Positions 1-12,159 of a stretch of 64,000 nucleotides of DNA are shown here, piece after piece. Position 1 is the stretch's first letter, and each line of letters opens with the position of its first letter. This DNA is from Chlorokybus atmophyticus (taxonomy: Eukaryota; Streptophyta; Chlorokybophyceae; Chlorokybales; Chlorokybaceae): positions 66,099 through 130,098 of the forward strand of contig RHPI01001946.1 in NCBI GenBank assembly GCA_009103225.1, read 5' to 3'. The translations under genes were made by a program, and so were the position numbers. The notes beneath the pieces are model-generated. The model was not told the DNA's origin, did no database searches, and was given only the letters and a program-made list of their open reading frames with translations.

Positions 1-1160
1 TTACGAGTAACAAACCTTAACCGCGACAAACACGCGCGTGCAGCTACCTGCTCGCTTTTAAGCATATGCACCACACCGTTGCGACATCAAACATGTTAGT
101 GCAATATCAAGGTGCATGGGAATGGTCGCAATCAGCTACTTGCTCGCTTTGCATACATTCCATTGCGACATCAGGGTGCACGCAAATGGTTGGCATGCCG
201 CTAAGCTGACTTGCTCGCTTTCAAGCACGTCGCTGTGACAGAGCATGCCGACATTAATTTGCACGCAAGTGGTCACAATCGTTTGCCTGCTTGCCTGTGC
301 GATATCATGTATCATGCCAAAATCAGCCGATGAGTACCAGCAGTTGCCGTTACGACATCAGCCATTCCAATGCGACATCAAATGCACGCAAATAGTGATT
401 AATAATTACCTGCTCGTTATGATAATGGCTAATATAACAGTGCGATATCAGGTATCATGCACACAACAACCGACGCATACTCCGTCTACTCATCGGTTGC
501 TAATAGCATCAGTAGCTCGCCTTCAAGATGCCTAACAAACAATGTTGCGACAGCAGGCATGTCGACACTGACGTCAGTGCGACGTCAGTGTGCACACGAA
601 TAGGCATTAGCTTTGGCTTGTTGGCTTTCGAGATGTCTAGCATGCTGTTGCAACATACGGCATGCCACTGCGATATCGCATTGCACGCAAACGCGAATGA
701 TCTCAAGCAGCTGTTTGCTTGTCTCTAAGCGGCCAGGCATGTGCAATATATCATATACACAGCAGCAGCAAGTGACTGCAGCTATCCGCTTGCACTTAAG
801 ATGTCCAGACATGTCAGTGCGACTTCAGGTAGCTCGCGAATGGTCACAATCAGGTACCTGCTTGCATGTGCAGTATTAAGCATGTCACTACGATATTAGG
901 CATGCTTGCCTCCAGTTCAGCATGCACGTGCGACATTCATGCAAATAATTATCAACGCATGACTGCTTGCCTCTGCTCAAACATACACACATATGCAAAC
1001 CAATTTTCATGCGAATGGTCACAACTACTCACGTTGTTGTGAAATTAGAGTAGGCAACGACATCCCGTACCATGCGCATCATAACCGACAATTTTTTGCT
1101 TGCTTGGATTCAGATGTGCACGCCTGTGCGACATAGGGTAATATGCGAACGGTCACCGTC
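1..1160. repeat. Degenerate satellite-like tandem array
   Basis: The stretch is built from diverged repeats of a phrase containing 'gcgacatca', 'gcacgcaaatggtcacaat', 'acctgctcgctt' and 'aagcatg', recurring roughly every 60-110 bases. Clear hits of the tgcgacat/tgcgatat core lie near 74, 161, 297, 369, 439, 543, 575, 668, 807, 926 and 1129. Spacing is irregular and open frames are short, so I read it as an old minisatellite. The left end is cut by the window. Confidence 0.6.
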
Positions 1161-2440
1161 AGTTAACTGCGTTACCTTCAATAAACCGGAATAAATTACT
1201 TGTGTGCAACAAAAAAAACGAACGAATGGTCACCTCCAATGTCTTGCTTGCGCTTAACACACCCATGTGCACTAATAGGCATGCGCATGTTTGCCAGCGA
1301 GGTGGGCTCCCCCTCCGCAGCGCACGTGCTATGGCAGGGGCTGTTACGACTAGCATGTAACACACGTTTACTACCTTTTAGCACAATTACACGCGACATC
1401 AAGTTGAAGGATAATCCAGAGAAACATGATGTGTGCGAGATACGACTACATCCGTATTCACAATATTGCAATCACGCCATAATAATAACCCATATCAAAT
1501 ACAATATGTATCGCTACGCAACAGCTAATACAAGTGATAAATGGTAAAAACTGCAACAATGGTGAATAAAACCAATGATGAAAGCAAGTGAATCGATTGT
1601 GTTCATACCTCTTCACATGAGCGCGCCCCTTATGCACATGCGCCGCCGGTAGTCGCCGCATAGCAGCTCGCTAGTTTAAGCGCATGTGTCGATAAGATCA
1701 TAAACGCATTTTCCAACCCACATTAACGGGGGGCAGGCGGACCATGCTTGCTCGTGGCACGGAGCTCCTTGACCCAGCACACGGCGCCAAGCACACGAGC
1801 ATCTCCGTGCAGCGACAAAGTCGGATGCGGCTAAGAATTGCGTGAGTTGGCTGCAAGCACGTCGCATCACGACACGTCAAACGTCGAAGTGTTTGGCTAC
1901 GCGACTCCGTGATTGCACGCTAAGCAACGATGCCGCGGTCTCCCATCACCGCACGAGGAATCCTCTGATTGAAAAAGACGTCATGAATTGCAAGGAAGCA
2001 ATTGCGGCAACATTGCCGTCGCGTCCAATTTGAGACGTGACGTGACACTTGACGTGACTAAGCGGCCGGCTGTTGTTGGCGACGGATGACGTCGCCGGTT
2101 TCGGCACCCGCTGGTGTTCAATGAATCAACCATGATGGCTTAGGTCTTCATGGTGAATGGGGAAAGGCCTGTATTGATTCGCAAAAGCGCATCAGTAATT
2201 GCAACATTCAGCGATTTCGCCGATGTCACTGCCTCACACGGTGGTGGTCGGATGTTCGCACAATGGGACGCTTGTACAACACCTGATCTGCCAATTGGTG
2301 CGATTGTGATGTTGTTACAAGTCGTCTCGGGTTGTTCATAGCAGCGCATGAAGCCCATGGTGTGTACAATGTACACACTAGGTTACTAAGGGGGCCCCCT
2401 TGAGGCCGCCTCAAGGTGTTACAGGCGAATATCCAAGGCA
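1161..2440. other. No gene recognised
   Basis: Mixed-composition sequence with only short random open frames. No conserved motif, tRNA or convincing exon was seen. Confidence 0.5.
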
Positions 2441-3150
2441 AATTGAGGGTTAATCTTATACAGTAAGGGAATTAAGCAGCCTATTTGCTGCAGGCTTTCC
2501 TATGCCGGCTCGGCCTGCACGCTGCGAGGTTGCGTAATGCGGCACAAATGCTGTAAGGTTGGGGCAAGGTTGGGGCAGCCGATTCAAGGCGGCAATGGAT
2601 GTGGTGGACGTGAACGTGGCGGTGGAGGAGGAGCTGGCAACCCACACGCAGTGCGCTCAAATAACTACCGTACTTGTTTAACTGCTGGCCGATACTGACG
2701 CAAGAGCAAGGTATCATGAATTGGTTACCGACAACTTGTATAGCTTGCGTGTTGAATGTTGTAGCTCATATGCTTTGCTGAGATTACATCGCATATCCGC
2801 ATTGCATGCTCTTAGTTCGAACCATCTAGACTTAAACTTTGCTTGTTTTCCTGACAGTTGTCCTCACTGTCTTTGCCCTTCTGGCTAACTTAGCGGCGCT
2901 AGACCATGAGCTGACTACATTTCTGTCGGTTGGCACACACAGGCTTCTATCTCAACAGGTATCGGCTATTGGCTGCTTAGTTGTGCAACAGTGCAGAGCT
3001 GCAGGCTTAATGTCTCATGAGACTAATTCTAGTGGTGTCTTTGCAGCTCGCTTTACCGTTTTTCCTTAAGGGAGGGCCCGCTGCCTGCTGCTCGCCTCGA
3101 CTGCGCTGCTCCTCGCGCCCTCGCCTCCAGCGCTAGCTTTTCCATTGTAC
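2441..3150. repeat. Flank shared with second HNH copy
   Basis: The part at 2480-2720 resembles 14,840-15,110 (shared 'gcaaggttg', 'caaggcgg', and a gcggtgg/gaggaggag run), and 2,950-2,970 resembles 15,560-15,575 (shared 'caacaggtatcgg'). Both sit at the same side of an HNH-family copy, so the repeated unit seems to extend well beyond the recognisable protein. No intact reading frame. Confidence 0.45.
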
Positions 3151-3156
3151 CTGCCC

Positions 3157-4793
3157 TCAAACCAAGGCATTCCGCCTGATGCTCGTAAGATGTGATGCTG
3201 CTTGCACTGTCCCTCTTGCGCCAGAGGAGTCTTCGTCACCCTCGCCATCGAGATCCTCGCCATTGAGATCCTCGCCTTCCCATTCTGATTCTCTTGGGAA
3301 GCCGTTGTCCTCTAAGATTGCGAACATGTTGGTAAGCAATATGCTCATGTCCATGTGCATGTTAGTGTTAGTTGCTGCTGGTGCAAAGGCATGTTGTTGT
3401 AGTGGTCGTTTCCGCACACCCCGTTTGTGCAGGCTGCCTTGCTGCAGGTTGTATTGCTTAGGCATAGGTTGTAAGTTCTTACAGTTGAAGCATGTTTCAC
3501 GCTGCTCCTTCACGCGCAGATGAAAGCTGGCTATCGGCTTTTCATGGTCTAAATGTCAGCAGTCTCCCTAGTTGTCCTAGGTCATTCCCCCGCCATACTA
3601 GTGGAACTGACCTTTAATGCATCTCTCGAGGAAGGAGGTGCATCGGATAAGCTCGATGGTGCGCTAATCAAGGGTCTTGCCACCCAGGCCCTTGAATGCT
3701 TGTCGTGTCCTGCATCTGCACAGGCAAGCAATGCGGTACACCACGTCGTTGCGGTAGCGTTCCCGCTGGGCAGCATTGACACAAGTCTTGCATAGGGTGC
3801 GTGAGGTAGATACAAATGAAACCCCTCTTTTGTTCACCGCATGTGTTGCATTTGCGTTCGACACCCTCCTTGGTTTTCTTGTATGATCAGAGCCATCAAC
3901 CCCCGCCTGCAAGAGGTGCAGTACTATTAATAGTCTGTCTGACGAAGCGCTCTGTGTGTTTAACTCGACATGGGCGCCCTTCCAACGAGTAAGTTGATAA
4001 GTTTGTAACGCTATGCTTGCATGCTCTGCTATGTTCTCATTCTTCTACTTGCCTTGATAGGTTGGGACCCCTTTGGCAATGACTTCGAGCTTTACTTTGG
4101 CTTCTTCGCGCTCTTCCTCTCGGCATTGGACACACTGCCCATTCACAAGGTAAACCTCGGTGTGCACGCGAGGGCATTGTGTTTCAACTGCATAGTAAAA
4201 TGAGCATGTACACAAGTTTGTTTGGTGTGTTAGCTTAATGTTAGCATGCTCTCACACGACTCACTTGATTGGACAATTGCTTCAAGTGTTGTGACACGCG
4301 TGGGGAGGTCTTCTTGCTTTCTCTTCTCCCTTTGTTTGCTGTAGTTGATTTGCGTCTTCTTGTACACTCCACGCTGGTCAAAGAGCTCAAGTAGAACTCC
4401 GTATGCCCCTCTAGACATGGCACCTCGGCTGCAAACAAGTTGATATTTGCTACTGTTGTGCTTTCATGTATGTGCGTGCAATGTATCTACTAAGGTGGCA
4501 CAACTGTACATGCTTGTGCAGTGCTGATGCTTCTCAGTGTGTGACTTGATGTTGCACTTGCTTTTGCTTGTCTGACCTTGATATGTTGTTGCGTCAGCAT
4601 GTGCTAGGTTGGCCATGGCTGCTCGGTTAGAGCGCACCCATTGCTGCTCGCACTGCAGGCACCTCCTACCATTCTTTGCGTAGCGGAGTGTGCGCTCCTC
4701 GCCATCCATTATGACGATGTAGTCTACATTTCTGGAGCAGGGTATCCCATGGAATTTCCTTGGTGGTAGTGGCTGCACGCAATCCATCTGCAT
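3157..4793 (-). pseudogene. Zinc-module/HNH nuclease family, copy 1 (decayed)
   Basis: Read on the minus strand, short conserved blocks occur in order in different frames, as expected of exons. First (4793-4550) is a zinc-like block with CLQCEQQWVRSNRA. Next (4438-4250) comes EGHTEFYLSSLTSVECTRRR, then (4174-4070) YLVNGQCVQCREEEREEAK, then (3820-3700) LCKTCVNAAQRERYRND, then an HNH block (about 3660-3470) with HLDHEKP and CFNCKNLQPMPKQYNL, and finally an acidic tail (3330-3220). C-x2-C modules before a WHIDH-type HNH domain are common in HNH endonucleases of phages and giant viruses. Three stops fall in the HNH core (minus-strand codons at 3577-3579, 3568-3570 and 3556-3558), so this copy is dead. 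Function as a nuclease is inferred from the motif only. Confidence 0.6.
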
Positions 4794-5689
4794 TCATCGG
4801 CACATGCAAGTGAGTACTGCCACATGGCCCAAGTGCTAACTGCTAACACAGCATGTGTGTGTATGTGTGTTGTGCATGCATGTGTATATGGTGCTCTTAC
4901 TACATAGTCATGGGTGCATTGATTCTCACGTTTTTGACTGAGTGTATACACATTCCCCAGTTGTTAATTCACATCATATGTGTGTATGTGTTGAGTTGGT
5001 TGGCATGCGTCTGTGTAGTACTGTTATTACCCAGTCATTGAGTGTATACACGTGCGCAGTGCAATGCTATTACTGACAATTTACGTGCATACTTATGCTA
5101 CTATACGCTTGTAAAGGAAGTGTACATATGCTACCACCCACACCAGGTGGTACGTGCATTGCTTGGTTGTCTAGTAATGACTGTCAAGATACCTTGGTGA
5201 CTGGCGTGTACGTGGTCATGGCAGTACTACACATATCATGCTTTGCACAATACACATAATAAAGTGTACAGCTGTGTGCTTGTAAACGCAGGTGGAATTG
5301 GTTGGAGCACCATCCTTGGTTAAAAAAGTTGTTGCAAGTTAGCATGCAAGCTTACTTACCACTGGCAAGCTTCTAAGAGTTGGAGACGGTTGTTAGGCTA
5401 TCTTTGTGTGCGCAAAGTGTTGTACAGCAGGTGTGGAAGGATTCTGGCTTGCGAATAGTACAGCTTCAGTTGCTACTTAGTTAGGCGGCCTGACTGTACA
5501 CATATGTGCAGTCCTGTTGCTGCTTTTGTCTACTTGTGTGGGTTGTGTAGCTACTGATCGCTGGCGTGTTGTACTGGGCTCTTGCAGCTACCACCTCTCT
5601 TGATGGTTGGTTGTCGCCAGTCAGAAAACTCCTACTTCTAAGTGGTTGGCCTACATGTGGGTGCTGCTGCGCCGCCAGTAGTTCAGTCT
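4794..5689. other. TG-rich sequence without gene
   Basis: Contains many short TG/CA runs (for example 4855-4890). It is the left part of the sequence into which the gypsy element inserted and resumes at 12,691. No coding signal seen. Confidence 0.5.
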
Positions 5690-5694
5690 CGAGT

Positions 5695-6220
5695 TGTAAC
5701 GGGAGCAATAATAATAGGGGTATTATTGCTACCTAAATAACACATTTTGTATGAATAAGTATTTAAATATGCTTATTTATACCTCTTTTCTACGGTTCCT
5801 CGCTTATTAAAGGCTATGATGCTTTATCATAGCTTAAATAAGTCCCAATGGGTGTAGAACCGCTTATTCAAGCCTATTTAGTGTCACATTTGATATAATG
5901 TGATCACTATCTCGTTAGGTACCTTACGATAGGTATCTTTGGATAGGTACCTTATCGATAAGTACCTTATCTGAGCTGTGATTGGCTCACGCTAGATTTC
6001 TTAACTACCCTATCTGTAGGGTCGATGTGTAGTTGTGAGTTAATTATCGCGAGGTATATAGTTGATATACTCTTGATATAAAAGGTCACATCAATCTGAT
6101 GTGGGGACTTGGAGTTCTCTGCTCAGTGGCGGCCACGCCGTTGAAAGACTTGTCATAGGCGGTGTGGGTGTTGGGGTAGAGGATTGAAGGGGCATCACCG
6201 GCGACGGTGGTGCTGTTACA
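5695..6220 (+). repeat. 5' LTR of gypsy element
   Basis: 526 bp, TGTAACGGG at the start and GCTGTTACA at the end. Repeated at 12,160-12,685 with about six substitutions. A TATA-like 'gatataaaagg' near 6,075 is a candidate promoter. It is rich in short 'ggtacctta' repeats around 5,918-5,970. Confidence 0.95.
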
Positions 6221-6236
6221 TTGGTATCCGGGAGCA
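6221..6236 (+). other. Primer binding site
   Basis: Immediately after the LTR the sequence reads TTGGTATCCGGGAGC, close to the TGGTATCAGAGC sites that pair with initiator-methionine tRNA in many plant LTR elements. Assignment rests on position and similarity. Confidence 0.7.
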
Positions 6237-7112
6237 GGGGGGTGACGTGGGTACTTATAGGGGGCGGCGACCTGCTTTCGGCCAATCAGAAGGCGTCGGC
6301 GGCGGCCTCCTATTCGTCCACGCAGCCCAAGCTTCAAGTTCGCTTTCCTGCGCTACCTCCACGTTGAAGCCACCTATCAAAGAGGCGGCCTTCCCACGTG
6401 TGAGATACCATTACACGTCGGTGACTTGCCTGCTTGCCTGCTTGCCAGGTGCTTGCCAGGTGCACGTGTGTACACACAGTGACTTGCCAGTGCACTATCA
6501 TTGCTTGCAGTGATTGCCTGTCATTGCATGCGGTGATTGCGGCTTGCTAGTGTGCCATCACTGTTTGTCACACTTAGTGCACTATCATTGCTTGCAGTGA
6601 TTGCCTATCATTGCATGCGGTAATTGCTTGTCATTGTGCTTGCCAATGCATGTCACAGTTAGTCACCGTACGGCTTGCCTGTTGCATGCCTGTGACGTAC
6701 CTGTGACCTGCCAGCGGCTTTGCCGGGTCGTTTGACCCGGGTCCGTAAGTTCCAAACCAAACTGTTCCCAAACCCTCCCCCTCTGGCTTCGGCATGGAGA
6801 TCGGGACTTGGTTAGGACTGTTGTGGGGAGGTTCTAGGACAATCTGTTCCCAAACCCTGTTAGTCTGAAACCCTCCACCTCTGGCTTCGGCCTGGAGATT
6901 GGGACTTGGTTGAGGACAACACAGGGTTAGGACATTCTGGTCCCACTTAGACTTGTTCTGTTTGGTGACACTTCAGATCCAACCTTTCCTATTTTGGGAC
7001 TGGTTTGGACTCTGTTTGGGACTTTTACAACTTGGGGTCATTTTGATCCTCTCGTTGAACCTGGTCCATTGGTGAGGTTCTCACCATCCCATTCTGCCTG
7101 TTTTGCAGAGAA
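6237..7112 (+). repeat. Gypsy leader with internal tandem repeats
   Basis: Untranslated leader between primer site and gag. Two repeat sets are visible. An 87-bp repeat built around 'gcactatcattgcttgcag' begins near 6,490 and again near 6,577. An imperfect repeat of about 80 bp containing 'ctctggcttcgg' and 'gggacttggtt' lies around 6,766-6,925. No other gene. Confidence 0.6.
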
Positions 7113-8290
7113 ATGGAAGAAAACTCGGTGCCCACCTCAAAAGGGGAGAGCTCGAAAAAAGAGCAACCTTCCCGTGAGGAGGAATTTCCATCCATGGAAG
7201 ATATTCCGAATCCGGATGATGCACCTGATGAGTCTCAAGCTGCCAAAGCTGCGGAAGCTTCAATGGATGATAGATCACCTTCTATATTCCCTGAGTTTTC
7301 CATTCGCATGACACAGCAGGACTTGATGGAGCATTTCTTTAACACCTATGATCAGGACCCTCGTGAGGCGATTGTCTCATTCGTGAACTTTCTCTTCCTT
7401 TTGGCAGAAAAAGTTTCAAAGCTCACCACCTTTATGGGGCAAGATTGGGAGGGGCAGATGGGTGAAGGCAAACGTGTTCTGAATATGATCGAGCGTCTTC
7501 AGCGTGCTGACGGTGGTCCACCTGTTCAAGCACTTGCTCGTCCAACCGAGTTTGTTCCCAACAAGCAAGCGGCCATCTTCGACTGGCTTGTAAAGTTGCG
7601 ACACTATGTCAACTCCCTTCACATTTTTGAGGAGGGGAAATTGCGTGTAGCTGAGTTGCTGATCCCAAACGATGCTCTGGCAGAGTGGTACCGCCGTAAG
7701 CGACGGGATACAAACCTCGGGCGGGAAGTAAATCAGTTGTGCTTTTTCATGGAGCAGCGCAATGGTGGCGCAGATCCTGCCCAGGTTGCTCGCAACCAGC
7801 TGCACAACCTGCGTCAGAACGGGCGTCCGGTTCAGCAGTACATCCAGGATTTTCAGTCGTTTGTCAGCAAGATCAATGCTGGCAAACTACCTATCAGTGA
7901 TGCTGATCAGCTGGATATGTTCAGGCGTGGCTTGGACACAGATCTCGTGCAGCATGTGGCCGTCAACCCCGCGAGTTTGCAAGTGAGTGGGCCTCGACGG
8001 ATTTACCAATGCTGATGCAGATGGTTGCTGCTGTGGACAGTGTAAAGCGCTCTCACGCCAACATGCAAACCACGGCAAAAGAGGCAGCCCCGGTTTCAGC
8101 TGCAAAGCGCCCGGCCACTGACAACAAACCTTTTGTGAAAAGGGCGAAACCATCTCATCCTGCTAGCCCCTACAATGCGGCCAAATCCATTATCACTTGC
8201 AGTTTCTGCAAGAAGACAGGTCATGGGGAGGCTAAGTGCTATGCAAAACAGAATGCACAGAAGGCGAAGCAGCAGAGAGACAAGAAATAG
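7113..8290 (+). pseudogene. gag: gag (capsid + zinc knuckle), frameshifted
   Basis: The frame from ATG 7113 encodes a retrotransposon Gag: an acidic N-terminus, then a capsid-type region including QQYIQDFQSFVSKINAG. It derails at about 7,981 and stops at 8,013-8,015. The homologous continuation runs in another frame (starting as EWASTDLPM, then the 8,009-8,290 frame) through a basic linker to a zinc knuckle CSFCKKTGHGEAKC (C-x2-C-x4-H-x4-C) near 8,200 and ends at TAG 8,288. The two pieces differ by a 1- or 2-nt indel. Gag would package element RNA in virus-like particles; here it cannot be made in one piece without frameshifting. Either an inactivating indel or a base-call error would explain this. 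Confidence 0.85.
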
Positions 8291-8293
8291 GAA

Positions 8294-8590
8294 TTGTCCG
8301 TGGTTGGTAGCTTAGTCGAGCAGAACGACTTTAAAAACTCTGTACTTCTTGATAAAGTTTTCTCTCTTTGTGATGTATCAGATGTATGGACTGATATGAG
8401 CACACCACCTGTGTTGAAAAATACAAACGGTTGTGTTTCAATCAATGTTCCATTCTCTGAATTAGTAAGTGATGTTAAGCACTTACACGAGTTGCAATTA
8501 CAACATGCTGTCACTGCATGTGTAGTTATCCCTCGATATCATGGCCCATGGTCGCAATTGTTGAAAGGGGGAGACATGGTGTACCCATAA
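8294..8590 (+). pseudogene. Gag-pol linker fragment
   Basis: Same frame as the zinc-knuckle segment, after its TAG. It encodes about 98 residues with no domain I recognise and ends at a TAA. It probably belonged to the Gag-Pol junction before the stop codons arose. Confidence 0.45.
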
Positions 8591-8661
8591 GTTGACTCTC
8601 AAATCTCCATTTGAGTGGCACTGAGTGACCATCAAATGTAGCTAATGTCGGAGTGCCGTGA

Positions 8662-10686
8662 TTGGTAGCAGACTTGATAAAGATCACTTGCAACGGTGAA
8701 GCTCCTGTATCTTTGCGTGAGAGTTGCATGATTGATGATACTGGTGCAAACCATAACTTTGTTGAACATGCTTGGGTGAAACGTAATAACATTCCTTTCA
8801 CACCAGTCACGTCATATGTACGTGCTGCTGGTTCCACTCTCTATGCAATGGGAGAGGTAAAAGGGCGTTTTGTTATTAATGGCCATAAAACCCGACCAGC
8901 CTTCATTGTGGTGGATATTAGAATCCCCGGGGTGGATGTTGTTTTAGGGGAGCAATGGCACACTGAAGCAGGTTTACAATTAGACTCTCGAGCCAATACA
9001 TGCACCCTTCGTAAAGGGAAACGTAGGATGACTTTAACAGCATCTGTACTCGCATGTATACCTCTCGATAATGTTCCGCTCCTCTCTGCTATGCAATTGA
9101 AACGTTGCATGCGTAAACATGAGGAAGTATACTTTCTGCACTTACAACAGGTGGAAATACCTGCTGAACAGGCTATCAGTGACCCTGTGGTGCAGTCACT
9201 TACAGAACAATACGCAGATGTATTTCAGGATGAACTCCCAGAGTTGCCTCCCGATCGAAACATACATCATACCATTCCGTTAGAGGAGGGGGCAAAGCCA
9301 CCTTGGCGGCCTATATACAGGCTAAGTCCCTTAGAACACGCGGAGATGGAAAAACAGCTTAAAGAGTTATTGGACAAAGGTTTAATAACAAAGAGCATAT
9401 CTCCTTTTGGTGCACCAATTTTGTTTGTGCCCAAAAAGAATGGCAAGCCACGCATGTGTATTGATTACCGTGCGTTGAACAAGGTAATTGTTAAAAACAG
9501 ATACCTTTCGCCTCGGATTGATGATTTGTTTGATAAGCTGTCAGGTGCAACAGTGTTCAGCACGCTGGATTTGACCAGTGGTTATCATCAAATCAGAATC
9601 CACCCGTCGGATATACAAAAAACTGCATTTCGCACCCCACTAGGACACTTTGAGTATAAAGTGTTACCATTTGGGTTAACAAATGCACCGGCTACATTTC
9701 AGACAGCAATGAATGCGGTATTTGCTGATGAATTGTACAAGTTTGTACTGGTATATTTAGACGACATTATTGTGTTTAGCAAAACCCGGGAGGACCACCA
9801 CAGGCATGTGGAATTGGTTCTAGCTAAGTTACGCGAACACAAATTCTATGCCAACCTGTCCAAATGCAACTTTGCAAAGGATGAACTACCCTTTTTAGGG
9901 CATGTGATTGGCAAAGAAGGATTGAAACCAGATCCTCAAAAGGTGTGTGCGGTAAAGGATTGGCCACCACCCAAGGATGTACATCAGTTACGTGCTTTCT
10001 TGGGGCTAGCCAATTATTTCCGCAAGTTCATGCGAGCATATTCTGGCATGGCAAATCCTTCAACATCTTTACTAAGAAAAGATGTTAAATTTGTGTGGAC
10101 GGAGGCACACGCGGTTGCTTTTACACGCATTAAAGATGCATTAACGCAAGCCCCTGTGTTAGCCTTCCCCGACCCCACCAAGCCTTTTGTGGTGATCAGT
10201 GATGCTTCCACCATTGGGTGTGGGGCAGTCCTTCTACAGGATGACAGACCATGTGCATATGAAAGCAGAAAGTTCATTCCTGCTGAACGTAATTACACAA
10301 CCACTGAGCAGGAATTGCTCGGGGTGGTGCACGCGCTGCGCACATGGCGTTGCTACTTGGAAGGGGTGGAGTTTTCAGTAATTACTGATCACAACCCGCT
10401 CACATTCTTTCATACGCAACAAAATCTGTCGAGGCGGCAAGCTAGGTGGAATGAATTCATTTCTCGTTTCACTTTCACTTGGCAATACCGTCCGGGTCGC
10501 ACCAATGTGGCGGATCCAGTAAGTCGCAGCCCTGCTCTTTTGGCGCTTACGCGCTCTCGAAGTACGCGTAATGTACAACAGCCTGAAGATCCTTTCTTAA
10601 AGGAAGTGTCCGCAGGTTATAACTCAGATGATTGGTTTAGCAGTCAAACCAACTTGCAACAGCTTACTGCTGTTAGCAATTTGTAG
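8662..10686 (+). pseudogene. pol: pol: protease, reverse transcriptase, RNase H
   Basis: Open frame without an ATG at its left end, as expected for a Pol segment made by frameshift or readthrough. The aspartic protease has its active-site motif in CMIDDTGANHNF (about 8,725-8,765). The reverse transcriptase has KPRMCIDYRALN and the catalytic VYLDDIIVFSK (about 9,747-9,783). RNase H follows with VVISDASTIGCGAVLLQ (about 10,190) and ITDHNPLTFF (about 10,382). These three domains look intact. The frame ends at TAG 10,684-10,686; the integrase continues in the same frame, so this is a premature amber stop inside a former Pol polyprotein rather than a natural end. Confidence 0.93.
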
Positions 10687-12012
10687 TATAAAGGGGAGCA
10701 GTTGGCAATTCCCAACTCGGGCGACTTGCGTAAGCAATGCTTACATTCAGTGAATGACCCGCCGTATGCTGGGCATTTGGGGAAACACAAAACACTCAAA
10801 TCTGCGCAACAGTTATGCTGGTGGCCGTTAATGTCAGCTGACGTGGATCAATATGTTCGCACATGTGACGTGTGTCAACGTAATAAGCCACTACGACAAA
10901 AACAAGCGGGATTGCTTAAACCATTGGCAATTCCAGAACAAAAGTGGGATAGTGTCAGTATGGATTGGATTACTGACCTACCTGAAACAGCAGCTAAATA
11001 CACTGCTATTGTGGTTTTTGTCGACCGTTTAACTAAAATGGTGCATTTTGCCCCGTGTTGCACAACTGTAAGTGCACGGGACTTGGCACACTTATTTGTG
11101 TCCACGGTCTTTCGCGTTCACGGGGTACCGCGTGAACTTGTCACATATCGTGATCCTTGGTTTGTCTCCAAGTTTTGGCGAGAAGTCTGTGAATTGTTGG
11201 GGGTAAAACAAAGCATGTCGACTGCTTTCCACCCGCAAACGGACGGTCAAACTGAGCGAGCAAATCAAATACTGGAAGAAATGCTTCGCCACTATGTGGC
11301 TCCTAATCATGCTGATTGGGACAGGTACTTGCCAATGGCAGAGTTCGCTGTGAACAACGCGTGGCAGGAAAGTGTAAAGGAAACCCCATTTNTTTTCTTG
11401 AATTATGGGATTCGCCCGAACACACCAGCGTCATTGCGTGTACCTCGCAATGCCCTGATTGTACCAGCGGCAAAGGAATTTGCCACTAATATGCAAGAAA
11501 ATATGGCTCGAGCCAAGCTGTGTCTGTCAGAAGCACAGGACAGGCAAAAAGCTTATGCTGATACACATCGAAAAATGGCCACTTTCGATGTCGGCGATAA
11601 AGTTTTGCTTAACGCAAAGAACATAACCATCAAAGGTACGGGTGCTCGCAAGTTGCTGCCCCGATGGTTAGGTCCTTTCTCTATCACTGATAGAGTTGGT
11701 ACGCACGCTTATCGACTGCAATTGCCCCCAAGCGTGCGTATACACAACGTGTTCCATGTGAACTTGTTGAAACCTTACCGCTCAGACGGTAGAACACAGC
11801 CTCCACCACCGCCAGTTGAGGTGGACAGCGAGCTCGAATACGAGGTGGAAGCTATATTGAACCATAAGCTAAATAGTCGAGGACGCGCAACTCGCTATTT
11901 GGTGAAATGGAAAGGGTATGGCCCGGAACATAACAGTTGGGAGCCCGACAGGCATCTTACGCACTGCCGCGAGTTGCTTCGAGCTTATTGGGATTCATGT
12001 CCTGTCCCATAA
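10687..12012 (+). pseudogene. pol: pol: integrase with C-terminal chromodomain
   Basis: In frame with the upstream pol. It shows the HHCC zinc domain (H at HSVNDPPYAGH, later CDVCQ), the catalytic core beginning SVSMDWITDLP, the FHPQTDGQTERANQ block that supplies the catalytic Glu, the GPFSITDRVG region, then a chromodomain at the end (YEVEAILNHKL, YLVKWKGYGPEHNSWEP), which in chromoviruses steers insertion to marked chromatin. The usual S-D-R-D block with the second catalytic Asp reads VTYRDPWF (about 11,142), so the Asp is a Tyr. With the upstream TAG this makes the integrase presumably non-functional. One N at 11,392 leaves one residue unknown. Confidence 0.92.
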
Positions 12013-12148
12013 ACTGTGGGCTTGGTTTTATGACAGACTGGCAGTGCAGTTTCATTACCACCCTGTCATTTCCTGCTATCTCACTGGTTACAATTACTCG
12101 AAATCAAGCCTGATCAACTTGAGTTCAACGAGGACGTTGAAAACCTAA

Positions 12149-12159
12149 GTGGGGGGGAA
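12149..12159 (+). other. Polypurine tract
   Basis: AGTGGGGGGGA-type purine run directly before the 3' LTR; it primes plus-strand DNA synthesis in LTR elements. The same AAGTGGGG..GGAA junction is seen beside the LTR at 21,999-22,627. Confidence 0.85.
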
